Positions 1 to 7,811 of a stretch of 32,845 bases of DNA are shown here, in pieces. The first letter of the stretch is position 1; each line of letters begins with the position of its first letter. The position numbers were made by a program, and so were the translations under genes. The notes under the pieces are model-generated. The model worked only from the letters and a program-made list of their open reading frames with translations, was not told the origin of the DNA and did no database searches. Source of the DNA: Hyphomicrobiales bacterium (GTDB lineage: Bacteria; Pseudomonadota; Alphaproteobacteria; Rhizobiales; Devosiaceae); NCBI GenBank assembly GCA_015490455.1, contig WFXU01000040.1, positions 1-32,845 of the forward strand, read 5' to 3'.

Positions 1-445
1 ATTTATAACCGTTACAAAGAATATGGTTTGGAGGGCCTGAACGAGCGTTCACGCCGCCCTTACGCCATGCCAACCGGTTGCCGTAACAGGTTGAGCGGGC
101 GATCTGGGTATCAAGAAGGAATATACGAACTGGGGTGTGTCAAAGATCCGTGGGAAGTTGCAACTTATTTATGTTCCCTGATATTCTACGACCTGCCACA
201 AGCACGGTGCATGCGGTTTTAGACCGTAATGGGCTTGTCAAAAGGCGCAGGCACCGGCGTTATAAGGCCGTCTGCATGAATAACAGAAATCAACGCAACC
301 AGTATATTAGGAAAGGCAAAATGCAGGAATTACTCAACCAGATGATAAAATATGGCTTGTCCGGTTCATGAAATATGATTTTTACAATTTTAGGACAGTT
401 CGATGAAACAAGCTGTCGGTTAAAACCAATAAACAACCCGTTTAA
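1..445 (+). pseudogene. Decayed IS481-family transposase, 5' end outside window
   Basis: Three pieces of an IS481-type transposase can be read in different frames. Bases 1-75 give the helix-turn-helix end, including EYGLEGLNERSRRP. Bases 116-275 give NWGVSKIRGKLQLIY and then, after a frame change, RPATSTVHAVLDRNGLVKRR. Bases about 288-445 give the C-terminal end, QNAGITQPDDKIWLVRFM, and after another shift FDETSCRLKPINNPF. A stop codon stands at 84-86 in the frame of the VERAI segment (87-104), and frames change near 105-110, 170 and 390. The DDE catalytic core that should separate the second and third pieces is missing, so the gene carries a large internal deletion and cannot make a transposase. 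The family call rests on recalled IS481 motifs; the frame breaks and stop are seen directly. Confidence 0.8.
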
Positions 446-482
446 CAATAATCTCCTTACCATCTCTTAGGAATATACCCGG
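438..482 (+). repeat. Right-end sequence of IS481-like relic, copy 1
   Basis: The stretch begins CCGTTTAACAATAATC (438-453), which overlaps the end of the relic transposase, and ends CCATCTCTTAGGAATATACC (460-479). Both parts recur at 24572-24587 and 24698-24720 beside tRNA-Thr. It is therefore most likely the right terminus of the insertion sequence. It ends 7 bp from the CCA end of the tRNA-Ser gene. Confidence 0.7.
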
Positions 483-489
483 TTTTTAA

Positions 490-579
490 TGGCGGGTGGG
501 GAGGGATTCGAACCCCCGGAACGCTTGCGCGCTCGCTGGTTTTCAAGACCAGAGCATTCAACCACTCTGCCACCCACCC
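490..579 (-). tRNA. tRNA-Ser (anticodon TGA)
   Basis: On the minus strand a 7-bp acceptor GGGTGGG pairs with CCCACCC, followed by discriminator G and an encoded CCA. The anticodon arm is CTGGT-CTTGAAA-ACCAG, giving anticodon TGA. A long variable arm (CGAGCGCGCAAGCGTT region) is typical of tRNA-Ser, and the T arm has TTCGAAT. All arms fold, and the gene looks functional. Its 3' end lies 7 bp from the end of the IS481-like relic. Confidence 0.95.
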
Positions 580-971
580 ATATATGCCCATTTAGACCTT
601 CATTTTAATAAAAACAAGTATATTTTATTTATTTTCCTCTTTTTTCTATCCCTCTATCCCCTACCCCTCTACCCCTTTTACCAATAGGTTCCTTATATAA
701 ATCTCATTCATTCTCATAATTGAGGCTTATAATTAAGAGAGAAGCCAAATGGGATATTGTAGTAAAATCCTTCTTCCCCATCCCCCTTTCCAAGATTAAT
801 TCCTACTGCTTAAAAGCGAAAATGAAAGAAAATTCTAATTTTTTCCAAAAAAACGAAATAATTATCCTCCTATTTTATAAAATTTGGCTAAATTTAACGC
901 CAAAAGCAATAGTATTTGTCGGGTAAATTTATAAAATAAAACAATATGTTATGGATTAATGAGGGTTAATA
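580..971. other. Intergenic region, no convincing gene
   Basis: This A+T-rich stretch lies between tRNA-Ser and the first permease gene. Bases about 632-682 form an almost unbroken pyrimidine tract on the plus strand with CTATCCC/CTACCCC-like repeats. A TATAAT hexamer sits at 728-733 but has no good -35 partner. A 68-codon open frame at 720-926 shows no recognisable motif and is probably chance. The next gene has a GAGG ribosome site around 961-964. Confidence 0.5.
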
Positions 972-1409
972 ATGGAAAATTTTACCCCCCTTTCGGCACT
1001 TCTAGGTGGAGCTATGATTGGCCTTGCTTCGGCAATTTTATGGATAGGAAATGGCCGAATTGCCGGTATTTCCGGAATTTTTGGTCAATTATTACCACCG
1101 GCAAAAACAATAATCTGGCGGTTAATATTTCTGTTTTCAATGATTTTTGCTACCCTTTTAGGATTTAATTTTCTTCCCGATTTAAGTCCGTTGGGCGGAC
1201 AAAAACTTACAGAAATTAAACTAATTGGCAATCCCTATTGGATTGGCATAGCCGGCTTATTAATTGGTTTAGGAACAAAAATCGGCAATGGTTGCACATC
1301 AGGGCACGGTGTTTGCGGGCTTGCAAGATTTTCTCTACGTTCACTCGTTGGAGTGGCGATTTTCTTTTTCTTTGCCATCATAACAGTTGCAATTAGCGGA
1401 ATTGTCTAA
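972..1409 (+). CDS. YeeE/YedE-family membrane protein, first of pair
   Basis: The product has 145 residues and several hydrophobic segments, beginning MENFTPLSALLGGAMIGLAS. The motif IGNGCTSGHGVCGL near residues 104-117, with two cysteines, is the signature of YeeE/YedE (DUF395) proteins, whose characterised members move thiosulfate or related sulfur species across the inner membrane. It resembles the short PmpA-type half that works with a second short protein. The next gene overlaps it at TAATG, so the two are translationally coupled. A GAGG ribosome site precedes the ATG. The substrate is inferred from the family and not shown by the sequence. Confidence 0.85.
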   Translation: MENFTPLSALLGGAMIGLASAILWIGNGRIAGISGIFGQLLPPAKTIIWRLIFLFSMIFATLLGFNFLPDLSPLGGQKLTEIKLIGNPYWIGIAGLLIGLGTKIGNGCTSGHGVCGLARFSLRSLVGVAIFFFFAIITVAISGIV

Positions 1410-1900
1410 TGAATGATATTACCAGACCCTCTTATCTTTTAACCGCTGCAATTAGCGGTGCCCTATTTGGCGGCGGATTATATATTTCGCAAATGTTAGA
1501 TCCGCTCAAAGTTTTACGCTTTCTTGATTTTTTGGCAATTAGCGAAGGAAATTGGGATCCTTCCTTAGCCTTTGTCATTATTGCGGCTATTGGCACTATG
1601 TTTATTGGGGTTAAAATTGCCGATAAAAGAAAAGCCCCCCTTTTTAACGGCAAATTTCACTTTCCTGAGTTTAAGAAAATAGATAGTGCCCTAATAATTG
1701 GTTCAGCACTATTTGGAATAGGTTGGGGAATGAGCGGCATTTGCCCGGGACCAGCAATTGCCCTAATCGCAATTATGCCCGAAAATCTTTTAATCTTCTT
1801 ATTTACTATGTTTGCCGGTTCACTATTGGGTTCATTTGTTCTAAAATGGCTTGGAACAAAGGGATATATAGTGAATGGACAAGGAAAAACAAAAATATAA
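1409..1900 (+). CDS. YeeE/YedE-family membrane protein, second of pair (DUF6691-like)
   Basis: The product has 163 residues with about four or five membrane segments. The motif GWGMSGICPGPAIALIA near residues 109-125 keeps the single cysteine of this family in a half-helix setting. It starts on the TAATG that ends the preceding permease half, which suggests equal production and a shared transporter complex for a reduced sulfur compound. Its last 26 bp overlap the start of the UbiH-family gene, so three genes appear to form one transcription unit. No BigR- or SqrR-type regulator gene is visible in the window. The sulfur substrate is inferred from the family. Confidence 0.85.
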   Translation: MNDITRPSYLLTAAISGALFGGGLYISQMLDPLKVLRFLDFLAISEGNWDPSLAFVIIAAIGTMFIGVKIADKRKAPLFNGKFHFPEFKKIDSALIIGSALFGIGWGMSGICPGPAIALIAIMPENLLIFLFTMFAGSLLGSFVLKWLGTKGYIVNGQGKTKI

Positions 1901-3062
1901 GAGGCTAAAAGAGAGTGAAATAGTCGTGGTTGGCGGCGGTTTAGCCGGCACAGCTGCTGCGCTAAGCCTGGCAAATGCAGGGTTCAGGATTATTCATCTT
2001 GCTCCAAACGCACCTAAAGATAAACGCACCTCAGCCTTAATGGGGCCAAGCATTGATTTTCTTCTCTCAACAGGCCTAATTAGCAATGTAGAAAAAATAG
2101 GCACTCCCCTAACAAAAATACGCTTGATTGATGCAACAGATAGATTAATACGCTCACCCGAAGCTCTTTTTGATGCACAAGAAGCAGGATATAAAAATTT
2201 TGGCTATAATTTTGCAAATAGCTCCCTATTAGCATCTTTTATGCGTAAGGGTAAAAAATTAAAAAACTATGTTAGAATAAGTTCTTATTTTGAGAAATTA
2301 AACTATGATGGAAAATATTATACTATTCAAACCAGTGATAAAACAAAAATTAAAACCTTACTAATTATCGGCGCAGATGGTAAAAATTCAGCAATAAGAA
2401 AAGCTGCAAATATAGAGATTAAAAAACAAAATTATAAACAATCAGCCCTAGTGTGTGATCTGAAATTATCAAAGCCACTAAATGAAACTTCGGTAGAATT
2501 TCATCATAAGCAAGGCCCTTTTACCCTAGTTCCCGCTGGAGGAAATATTGCTAATTTGGTTTGGATTGATGATAATGAAAAATTGCAGCAATTAAAGACA
2601 AAAAATAAACTCATATTGGAAAAGGAATTTATTAAATATTCGCAAAATCTCTTCGGCAATATTGAACTAATTAGCGATATTTTTATTTTTCCATTATCCA
2701 GTTTTAGGGCTAAAATTTTAGGAAAAAATGGCATAATTTTACTGGGAGAAGCAGCGCATGGCTTTCCTCCCGTTGGCGCACAGGGGCTAAATTTATCGCT
2801 CAGAGATATTATCTCTTTATTAGATATTTTAGAGAAAACTAACAAAAATCACAGAGAATGGGCGAAAATAATTTCGCAAAAATATGCGACTATCCGGCAA
2901 AAAGACCTTATAGGCACAATTTTTGTGGTTGATAGTTTGTTCAAATCACTATTAGCGGACTTTCTGCCCATACAAGCAATAAGAGCTGGCGGCATATGGA
3001 TGCTGAAAGAACTGCCAATTCTGCGCAAAAAAATCTTTTCGCTAGGAATTGGCAAACGCTAA
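1875..3062 (+). CDS. UbiH/UbiF-family FAD-dependent hydroxylase
   Basis: The product has 395 residues and is an aromatic-ring flavin monooxygenase, probably acting in ubiquinone biosynthesis at the inner membrane. Residues about 16-36 form the FAD-binding Rossmann motif, VVVGGGLAGTAAALSLANAG. GADGKNSAIR near residue 165 is the DG motif. GEAAHGFPPVGAQGLNLSLRD near residue 290 is the second FAD/ribose motif, with the sequence typical of UbiH-like enzymes. The start overlaps the permease gene by 26 bp and has no strong ribosome site, so coupling is likely. Alphaproteobacteria have several paralogues (UbiH, UbiF, UbiL, UbiM) with different ring positions, and I cannot tell which this is. Confidence 0.88.
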   Translation: MDKEKQKYKRLKESEIVVVGGGLAGTAAALSLANAGFRIIHLAPNAPKDKRTSALMGPSIDFLLSTGLISNVEKIGTPLTKIRLIDATDRLIRSPEALFDAQEAGYKNFGYNFANSSLLASFMRKGKKLKNYVRISSYFEKLNYDGKYYTIQTSDKTKIKTLLIIGADGKNSAIRKAANIEIKKQNYKQSALVCDLKLSKPLNETSVEFHHKQGPFTLVPAGGNIANLVWIDDNEKLQQLKTKNKLILEKEFIKYSQNLFGNIELISDIFIFPLSSFRAKILGKNGIILLGEAAHGFPPVGAQGLNLSLRDIISLLDILEKTNKNHREWAKIISQKYATIRQKDLIGTIFVVDSLFKSLLADFLPIQAIRAGGIWMLKELPILRKKIFSLGIGKR

Positions 3063-3096
3063 CAACTCACCACCAAAACCTACATGTCCAGATGGT

Positions 3097-3780
3097 TTAT
3101 TGCGAAGAGGAATTATCCTCTTTATTTTGCTGCTGGCGAATCTGTTCGGCCTTATCTTGTAATTGCTGCTCAAGCGCGCTGGCGCCGGTAGATTGTTTTC
3201 TAAATTGCTCAAATGTAAGCGCTTCATCAGAATCATAAACAGCAGTAAAGCCAGCAAGATTTATATTCACAACCAGATCTTTATTTTGTCTGGTTTTAGC
3301 CGACAAAGTCAATTTGGCGCCTTTCTTTAGACTATTTACATAATTCTCATTAATTACTAATTGCGAAGAACAAGAAATTTTATCGCAAATAACATAGGGC
3401 ACCCTAATCGGTTTACCCCCATCAATTTGCCAAACCATATTAAACGGCAACAAGACGCCAAGAGGAACTGCAGCAACTGCTAATAATCTGCTTTCCTGAC
3501 CTGGATCATCGCGCAACATGAATGAACCGTAAAATTGCCCATTATTGAGCACTATTTGGCGCATAATACATGCTTTTTCGCCATTTTCCAACGGCTCACA
3601 AATTTTAAGCCAATTATCTTCTGGCCTTGCGACTGAAGATAGCTCTCCCTTTTCAGCGGCACTTTCTGCTCCATTAATTTTATTTTCTTGCGCAAAAGCT
3701 GATGGCGAAAAAAAAGTGCCAAAATAAACAGCCAAAGAAAAAGCTAAAACGCTACGCAATAAAAATTTTTTTAATTTCAT
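3097..3780 (-). CDS. Invasion-associated locus B (IalB) family protein
   Basis: The product has 227 residues. Residues 1-30 are a clear signal peptide (basic MKLKKFLLRS, a hydrophobic core, cleavage after SAFA), so the protein is exported. The central part carries IalB features: WLKICEPLENGEKACIMRQ, then GSFMLRDD and PLGVLLPFNMVWQIDGGK, and the cysteine pair VICDKISC. The last 30 or so residues are rich in Gln, Glu and Lys and look like a short coiled or disordered tail. In Bartonella IalB is linked to erythrocyte invasion, but homologues are widespread in non-invasive Hyphomicrobiales, so a general envelope role is as likely. No ialA partner lies beside it. Confidence 0.85.
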   Translation of the reverse strand: MKLKKFLLRSVLAFSLAVYFGTFFSPSAFAQENKINGAESAAEKGELSSVARPEDNWLKICEPLENGEKACIMRQIVLNNGQFYGSFMLRDDPGQESRLLAVAAVPLGVLLPFNMVWQIDGGKPIRVPYVICDKISCSSQLVINENYVNSLKKGAKLTLSAKTRQNKDLVVNINLAGFTAVYDSDEALTFEQFRKQSTGASALEQQLQDKAEQIRQQQNKEDNSSSQ

Positions 3781-3839
3781 TTTTTTTCCTAAAATTATCT
3801 GGTAGATTTTACCAAATTCCCTACCCGTTCAATGATGAA

Positions 3840-3864
3840 ATTTTGGCAACAAAATGACCAAAAT
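3840..3864 (-). terminator. Inverted repeat after mfd, possible terminator
   Basis: ATTTTGG at 3840-3846 pairs with CCAAAAT at 3858-3864 around an 11-base loop. It lies just downstream of the mfd stop codon and could end that transcript. The run of T after the stem is weak, so this is tentative. The same 112-bp gap must also hold the ialB promoter. Confidence 0.35.
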
Positions 3865-3892
3865 AACTTTCTAAATTATTATTATTTTACTT

Positions 3893-6800
3893 TTAGTATA
3901 TTTTTTCTTTTCTAGCTATTTTTTCTAATTTTGCAACAATTGCCCTAACTCCAACTAATCTATCTTCTGCTTTTGGCCATTCTCGGGTGAAAACTATTTT
4001 TTGATCTGCCCTTAGACGCACCATTTGGCTTGAATCGGCAATTAAATCCACTAAACCGGCGGGATTGGGAAATTCATTATTTCTCAAACTAATAATTGCT
4101 CCCTTTGGGCCGGCTTCAATTTTTTCAATATTGGCTTTGCGACATATTGATTTAATCAATACAATTTTTAACAATGATTTTACCTCATCTGGAAGCGGGC
4201 CAAACCTATCAATAAGTTCAGCGCCAAATTCGTCAATTTGCTCGCTCCCCTCCAATTCGCCTAAACGCCGATAAAGCTGCATCCTTACAGGCAAATCCGC
4301 AACATAATCATCTGGTATCATTACCGGTAAACCAAGAGAAATTTGTGGCGACCAATGAGAATTATCTTTTCCTTCGTCCACTTCCACTTTCCCCTTTTTC
4401 ATCGCCATAACCGCTTCTTCTAACATTGATTGATAAAGCTCAAAGCCGACCTCTTTAATATGACCTGATTGTTCATCACCAAGTAAATTACCTGCCCCCC
4501 TAATATCTAAATCATGGCTGGCAAGCTCAAAACCCGCTCCAAGATGCTCCAATGATTGTAATATTTCTAATCTTTTTTGTGCCTTTTCTGTAAGTTTCCT
4601 ATCACCCGGATAGGTAAATATAGCATAGGCTCTTATTTTAGAACGACCTATTCTACCTCTAATTTGATAAAGTTGTGCTAGACCAAATTTATCAGCCCTA
4701 TGCACAATAAGACTATTGGCATTAGGAATATCAAGACCTGATTCGACAATGCTAGTTGTGAGTAAAACATCATATTTACCATCGTAAAAGCCATTCATAA
4801 TATCGTCTAATTGATTGGGAGGCATTTGCCCATTGGCAATTATGAAAGAAACCTCAGGAACCTGCTCGCGTAAAAATTTAGCAATTTGTTGTTGATCGCT
4901 TATTCGCGGCACCACATAAAAACTTTGTCCAGAGCGATATTTTTCCCTTAATAGCGCCTCTCTAATACTAATTTCATCAAAGGGCATAATAAAGGTTCTA
5001 ACCGCTAGCCTATCAAGGGGCGGGCTTGCTAATAAAGAAAGAGAGCGAACTCCACTAAGCGCTAATTGCAAAGTGCGCGGAATCGGAGTAGCGCTAAGAG
5101 TTAACACATGCACATTAGAGCGTAATTCCTTCAAACGTTCCTTATGCGCCACACCAAAATGCTGCTCTTCATCAACAACCATCAGACCAAGTGAAAAAAA
5201 TTTGACTGATTTGGATAATAATGCATGGGTGCCAATAACAATATCTATTGTGCCATTAGCTATTCCTTCCCTAACTTGTTTTAATTTCTTTGCCCCCACT
5301 AATCTTGAAGCCTGCTCTATTTTAACTGGCAGGCCAGCAAATCTCTCTTTGAATGTTTTATAATGTTGTCGCGCTAAAAGAGTGGTTGGCACAATAATGG
5401 CCACTTGCTGCCCACTAAGAGCCACCAAAAAGGCAGCCCTTAAAGCAATTTCCGTTTTGCCAAAGCCAACATCGCCACAAATTAAGCGATCCATAATTTT
5501 ACCGGAAGTCAAATCGCTAATTACATCCTCTATAGCCTGCAATTGGTCTTCTGTTTCATCAAAGGCAAAACGAGAAATAAATTCTTCATATATAGCCTCA
5601 TTATATTCAATTGGCTGAGCCTTGCTCATTTCTCGCTCTGCGGCAATTCTAATTAATTGCTCAGCCATATCGCGAATACGTTTTTTTAACTTGGCCTTTT
5701 TGGCTTGCCAGGCAGCACCCCCTAGCCTATCAAGCTCAATATTTGCTTGTTCTGAGCCATATCGGCTTAATAAGTCAATATTTTCTACCGGCAAATAAAG
5801 CCTATCGTTACGTGCATATTCAATCTCCACACAATCATGAGGCGCGCCCCCTACCTCTATCGCTTTAAGGCCGATAAAACGGCCAATTCCGTGATCTATA
5901 TGCACAACAATGTCATTTTTTGCCAAAGCGCTGATTTCTGTTAGTGCATTATTTGCTTTGTTTCTTTTGCTAGGGCGGATAAAACGCTCTCCAAGAATAT
6001 CCTGCTCGCTTAAAACCAAAATATTCTTATGGCGATAGCCGCTTTCAAGCGGCAAAAGTAGAAGCGCAACAACGCCTAAATTTACCTTTCTAGCCATATG
6101 CCAATTGGACGCCAAATATGTTTTCAATCCATAATCACTTAAAATTTGCGCCATTCTCTCCCGCGATCCCTTACTCCAGCAGCAAATTATGAGTTTTTTT
6201 CCCCGTTTTGCTTCTGATTGGGCTAATTTAGCAACTGAATGAAATATATTAGCCCTACCTCCTTCCCGCATTTTTTGAAAAGAAGGAGCGATAGAGCCAC
6301 CAATATTTTTAACTTTTATATTGTCAGAACTGATAAGAAAGGGGCTAAGGGCGATAATTTTATTATCAGCAAAAATTTCCCGACGCGAACTATGAATTTC
6401 ATAAAGTAATTCCGGATTAATTGGCTGGTAAATATTCTCAAATTTATCATCGCCTGATTGAGCATTTTTTCTTGCCCTATAATAATCAATTATTTGCTCT
6501 TTTCTCGCATAAAAAGCATTCTCGCTTTGCTCATCCAGCACAAAGGGTGCCATGCCGCAATAATCAACTAGCCTATCTAATTTATCATAAAAAAATGGCA
6601 GCCAATGCTCCATTCCCATATAGCGCTGCCCGGAACTTATCGCTTGAAAAAGCGGTTGCTTATTCCTATTAATATTAAAATTCTTGCTAAATTCACGCCT
6701 AAAATTTCTTATTGTTTCTTCGGTCAGGCAAACCTCACTTATTGGAGTTAATTCAATAAAATCTTGCCCTTTTAATGTTCTTTGTGTCTTAGGGTCAAAT

Positions 6801-7417
6801 ATTCTTATTGATTCTAATTGTGTGCCAAAAAAATCAAGCCTAACCGGCCGTTTATGCCCGGCCAAAAATATATCTATCAGCCCTCCCCTTACACTATATT
6901 CCCCCCCCTCGCGCACTATTGGCACGCGTAAATAGCCATTCATATTAGCCCAGTCAATAATTTGCTGACTGTCTATTACTTCGCCAATTTTTAGGCTAAG
7001 AGACATTTTGGCGACAAATTGGCGAGGAACTAATTTTTGAATTAAAACATTAACCGTGCTTAACACAATAGCATTCTTTGTCTTTTCATTTATAAGGGTG
7101 GATAAAGCGCTCATTCTGGTGGCAAGAGAAACAGCATTTGGAGAAGCCCTATCATAAGGCAGACAGTCCCAAGCAGGAATAGTGATAATTTTTTGCTTTG
7201 GCATTAATTGGCATAAAATTTGCTCCATTCTAAGCAATCTTTCACCATCACGCGCTATATAAATTAGCGCAACTTTAGAACTATTATCGCGCTTTATCTG
7301 CTCCATAGCTAATTGCGCCAAAATAAAGGGAGCTAATCCATCAGGAACATTAGCTAATATTTCATCAGGAAGGAAAATATTTTTTTGTTCTGTTTTTAGT
7401 TGAATTTTATCACCCAT
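3893..7417 (-). CDS. mfd: Transcription-repair coupling factor Mfd
   Basis: The product has 1174 residues, the usual length for Mfd, which releases RNA polymerase stalled at DNA lesions and recruits the UvrA excision machinery. The N-terminal third is the UvrB-homology region. The RNA-polymerase-interacting domain follows around residues 490-560 (DIVVHIDHGIGRF). The RecG-like motor has Walker A GDVGFGKTE near residue 650, DEEQHFG near 750 and SATPIPRTL after it. GRIGRSKIRAYA marks helicase motif VI, and the TRCF C-terminal domain closes the protein. The ATG overlaps the sdhE stop by 8 bp, so the pair is coupled. Confidence 0.97.
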   Translation of the reverse strand: MGDKIQLKTEQKNIFLPDEILANVPDGLAPFILAQLAMEQIKRDNSSKVALIYIARDGERLLRMEQILCQLMPKQKIITIPAWDCLPYDRASPNAVSLATRMSALSTLINEKTKNAIVLSTVNVLIQKLVPRQFVAKMSLSLKIGEVIDSQQIIDWANMNGYLRVPIVREGGEYSVRGGLIDIFLAGHKRPVRLDFFGTQLESIRIFDPKTQRTLKGQDFIELTPISEVCLTEETIRNFRREFSKNFNINRNKQPLFQAISSGQRYMGMEHWLPFFYDKLDRLVDYCGMAPFVLDEQSENAFYARKEQIIDYYRARKNAQSGDDKFENIYQPINPELLYEIHSSRREIFADNKIIALSPFLISSDNIKVKNIGGSIAPSFQKMREGGRANIFHSVAKLAQSEAKRGKKLIICCWSKGSRERMAQILSDYGLKTYLASNWHMARKVNLGVVALLLLPLESGYRHKNILVLSEQDILGERFIRPSKRNKANNALTEISALAKNDIVVHIDHGIGRFIGLKAIEVGGAPHDCVEIEYARNDRLYLPVENIDLLSRYGSEQANIELDRLGGAAWQAKKAKLKKRIRDMAEQLIRIAAEREMSKAQPIEYNEAIYEEFISRFAFDETEDQLQAIEDVISDLTSGKIMDRLICGDVGFGKTEIALRAAFLVALSGQQVAIIVPTTLLARQHYKTFKERFAGLPVKIEQASRLVGAKKLKQVREGIANGTIDIVIGTHALLSKSVKFFSLGLMVVDEEQHFGVAHKERLKELRSNVHVLTLSATPIPRTLQLALSGVRSLSLLASPPLDRLAVRTFIMPFDEISIREALLREKYRSGQSFYVVPRISDQQQIAKFLREQVPEVSFIIANGQMPPNQLDDIMNGFYDGKYDVLLTTSIVESGLDIPNANSLIVHRADKFGLAQLYQIRGRIGRSKIRAYAIFTYPGDRKLTEKAQKRLEILQSLEHLGAGFELASHDLDIRGAGNLLGDEQSGHIKEVGFELYQSMLEEAVMAMKKGKVEVDEGKDNSHWSPQISLGLPVMIPDDYVADLPVRMQLYRRLGELEGSEQIDEFGAELIDRFGPLPDEVKSLLKIVLIKSICRKANIEKIEAGPKGAIISLRNNEFPNPAGLVDLIADSSQMVRLRADQKIVFTREWPKAEDRLVGVRAIVAKLEKIARKEKIY

Positions 7418-7703
7418 TATTATTTTTTTTATTTGTATGAAAATATCTAATCTGCTCTATCAATCCGCTATCAATATGTTCCGGCACAGCTTCTTGTTGC
7501 AAAATCCATTTTAATAATTCACCATCTTGCTCATTTATAAAATTCTCTAATTTTTCAATTTGTTCTGCATCATAATTTGCGATATTTGCTCTTACAAAAC
7601 CCCCTAATAAAATATCCATCTCTTGCGTGCCGCGATGGCTGGCGCGATAAACCAGACGTTTTTTCCTTATTTCTAGCTCTTTATTATCTATTTGCTTATT
7701 CAT
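7410..7703 (-). CDS. sdhE: FAD assembly factor SdhE
   Basis: The product has about 97 residues from the ATG at 7703. An upstream TTG at 7721 would add six residues but is less likely. The SdhE signature RGTQEMD near residue 27, then LGGF, and YDAEQIEKLENFINEQD, identify the DUF339 fold. The protein helps attach FAD covalently to succinate dehydrogenase SdhA and to related flavoproteins. The conserved RGxxE loop is intact. It overlaps mfd by 8 bp, and recG starts about 110 bp away in the opposite direction, an arrangement I recall as conserved in Hyphomicrobiales. Confidence 0.9.
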   Translation of the reverse strand: MNKQIDNKELEIRKKRLVYRASHRGTQEMDILLGGFVRANIANYDAEQIEKLENFINEQDGELLKWILQQEAVPEHIDSGLIEQIRYFHTNKKNNNG

Positions 7704-7811
7704 ATTTATTAATCCAACCAATATTTGCGCATTTTCTGACTTTTGCTATGCTTGATTTGTAACTAAGAAAAATAAATTGCAATAAATAAATTATGAAAAA
7801 AGAGATTAAAG

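Noticed and set aside
28-371. Two overlapping short open frames considered as genes
   Set aside because: They are out-of-frame readings of a single frameshifted IS481-type transposase.
720-926. 68-codon open frame on the plus strand
   Set aside because: Composition follows the A+T-rich background, with no ribosome site and no motif.
5073-5618. Plus-strand open frames opposite mfd
   Set aside because: Antisense shadows of the conserved helicase motor; no independent motif or ribosome site.
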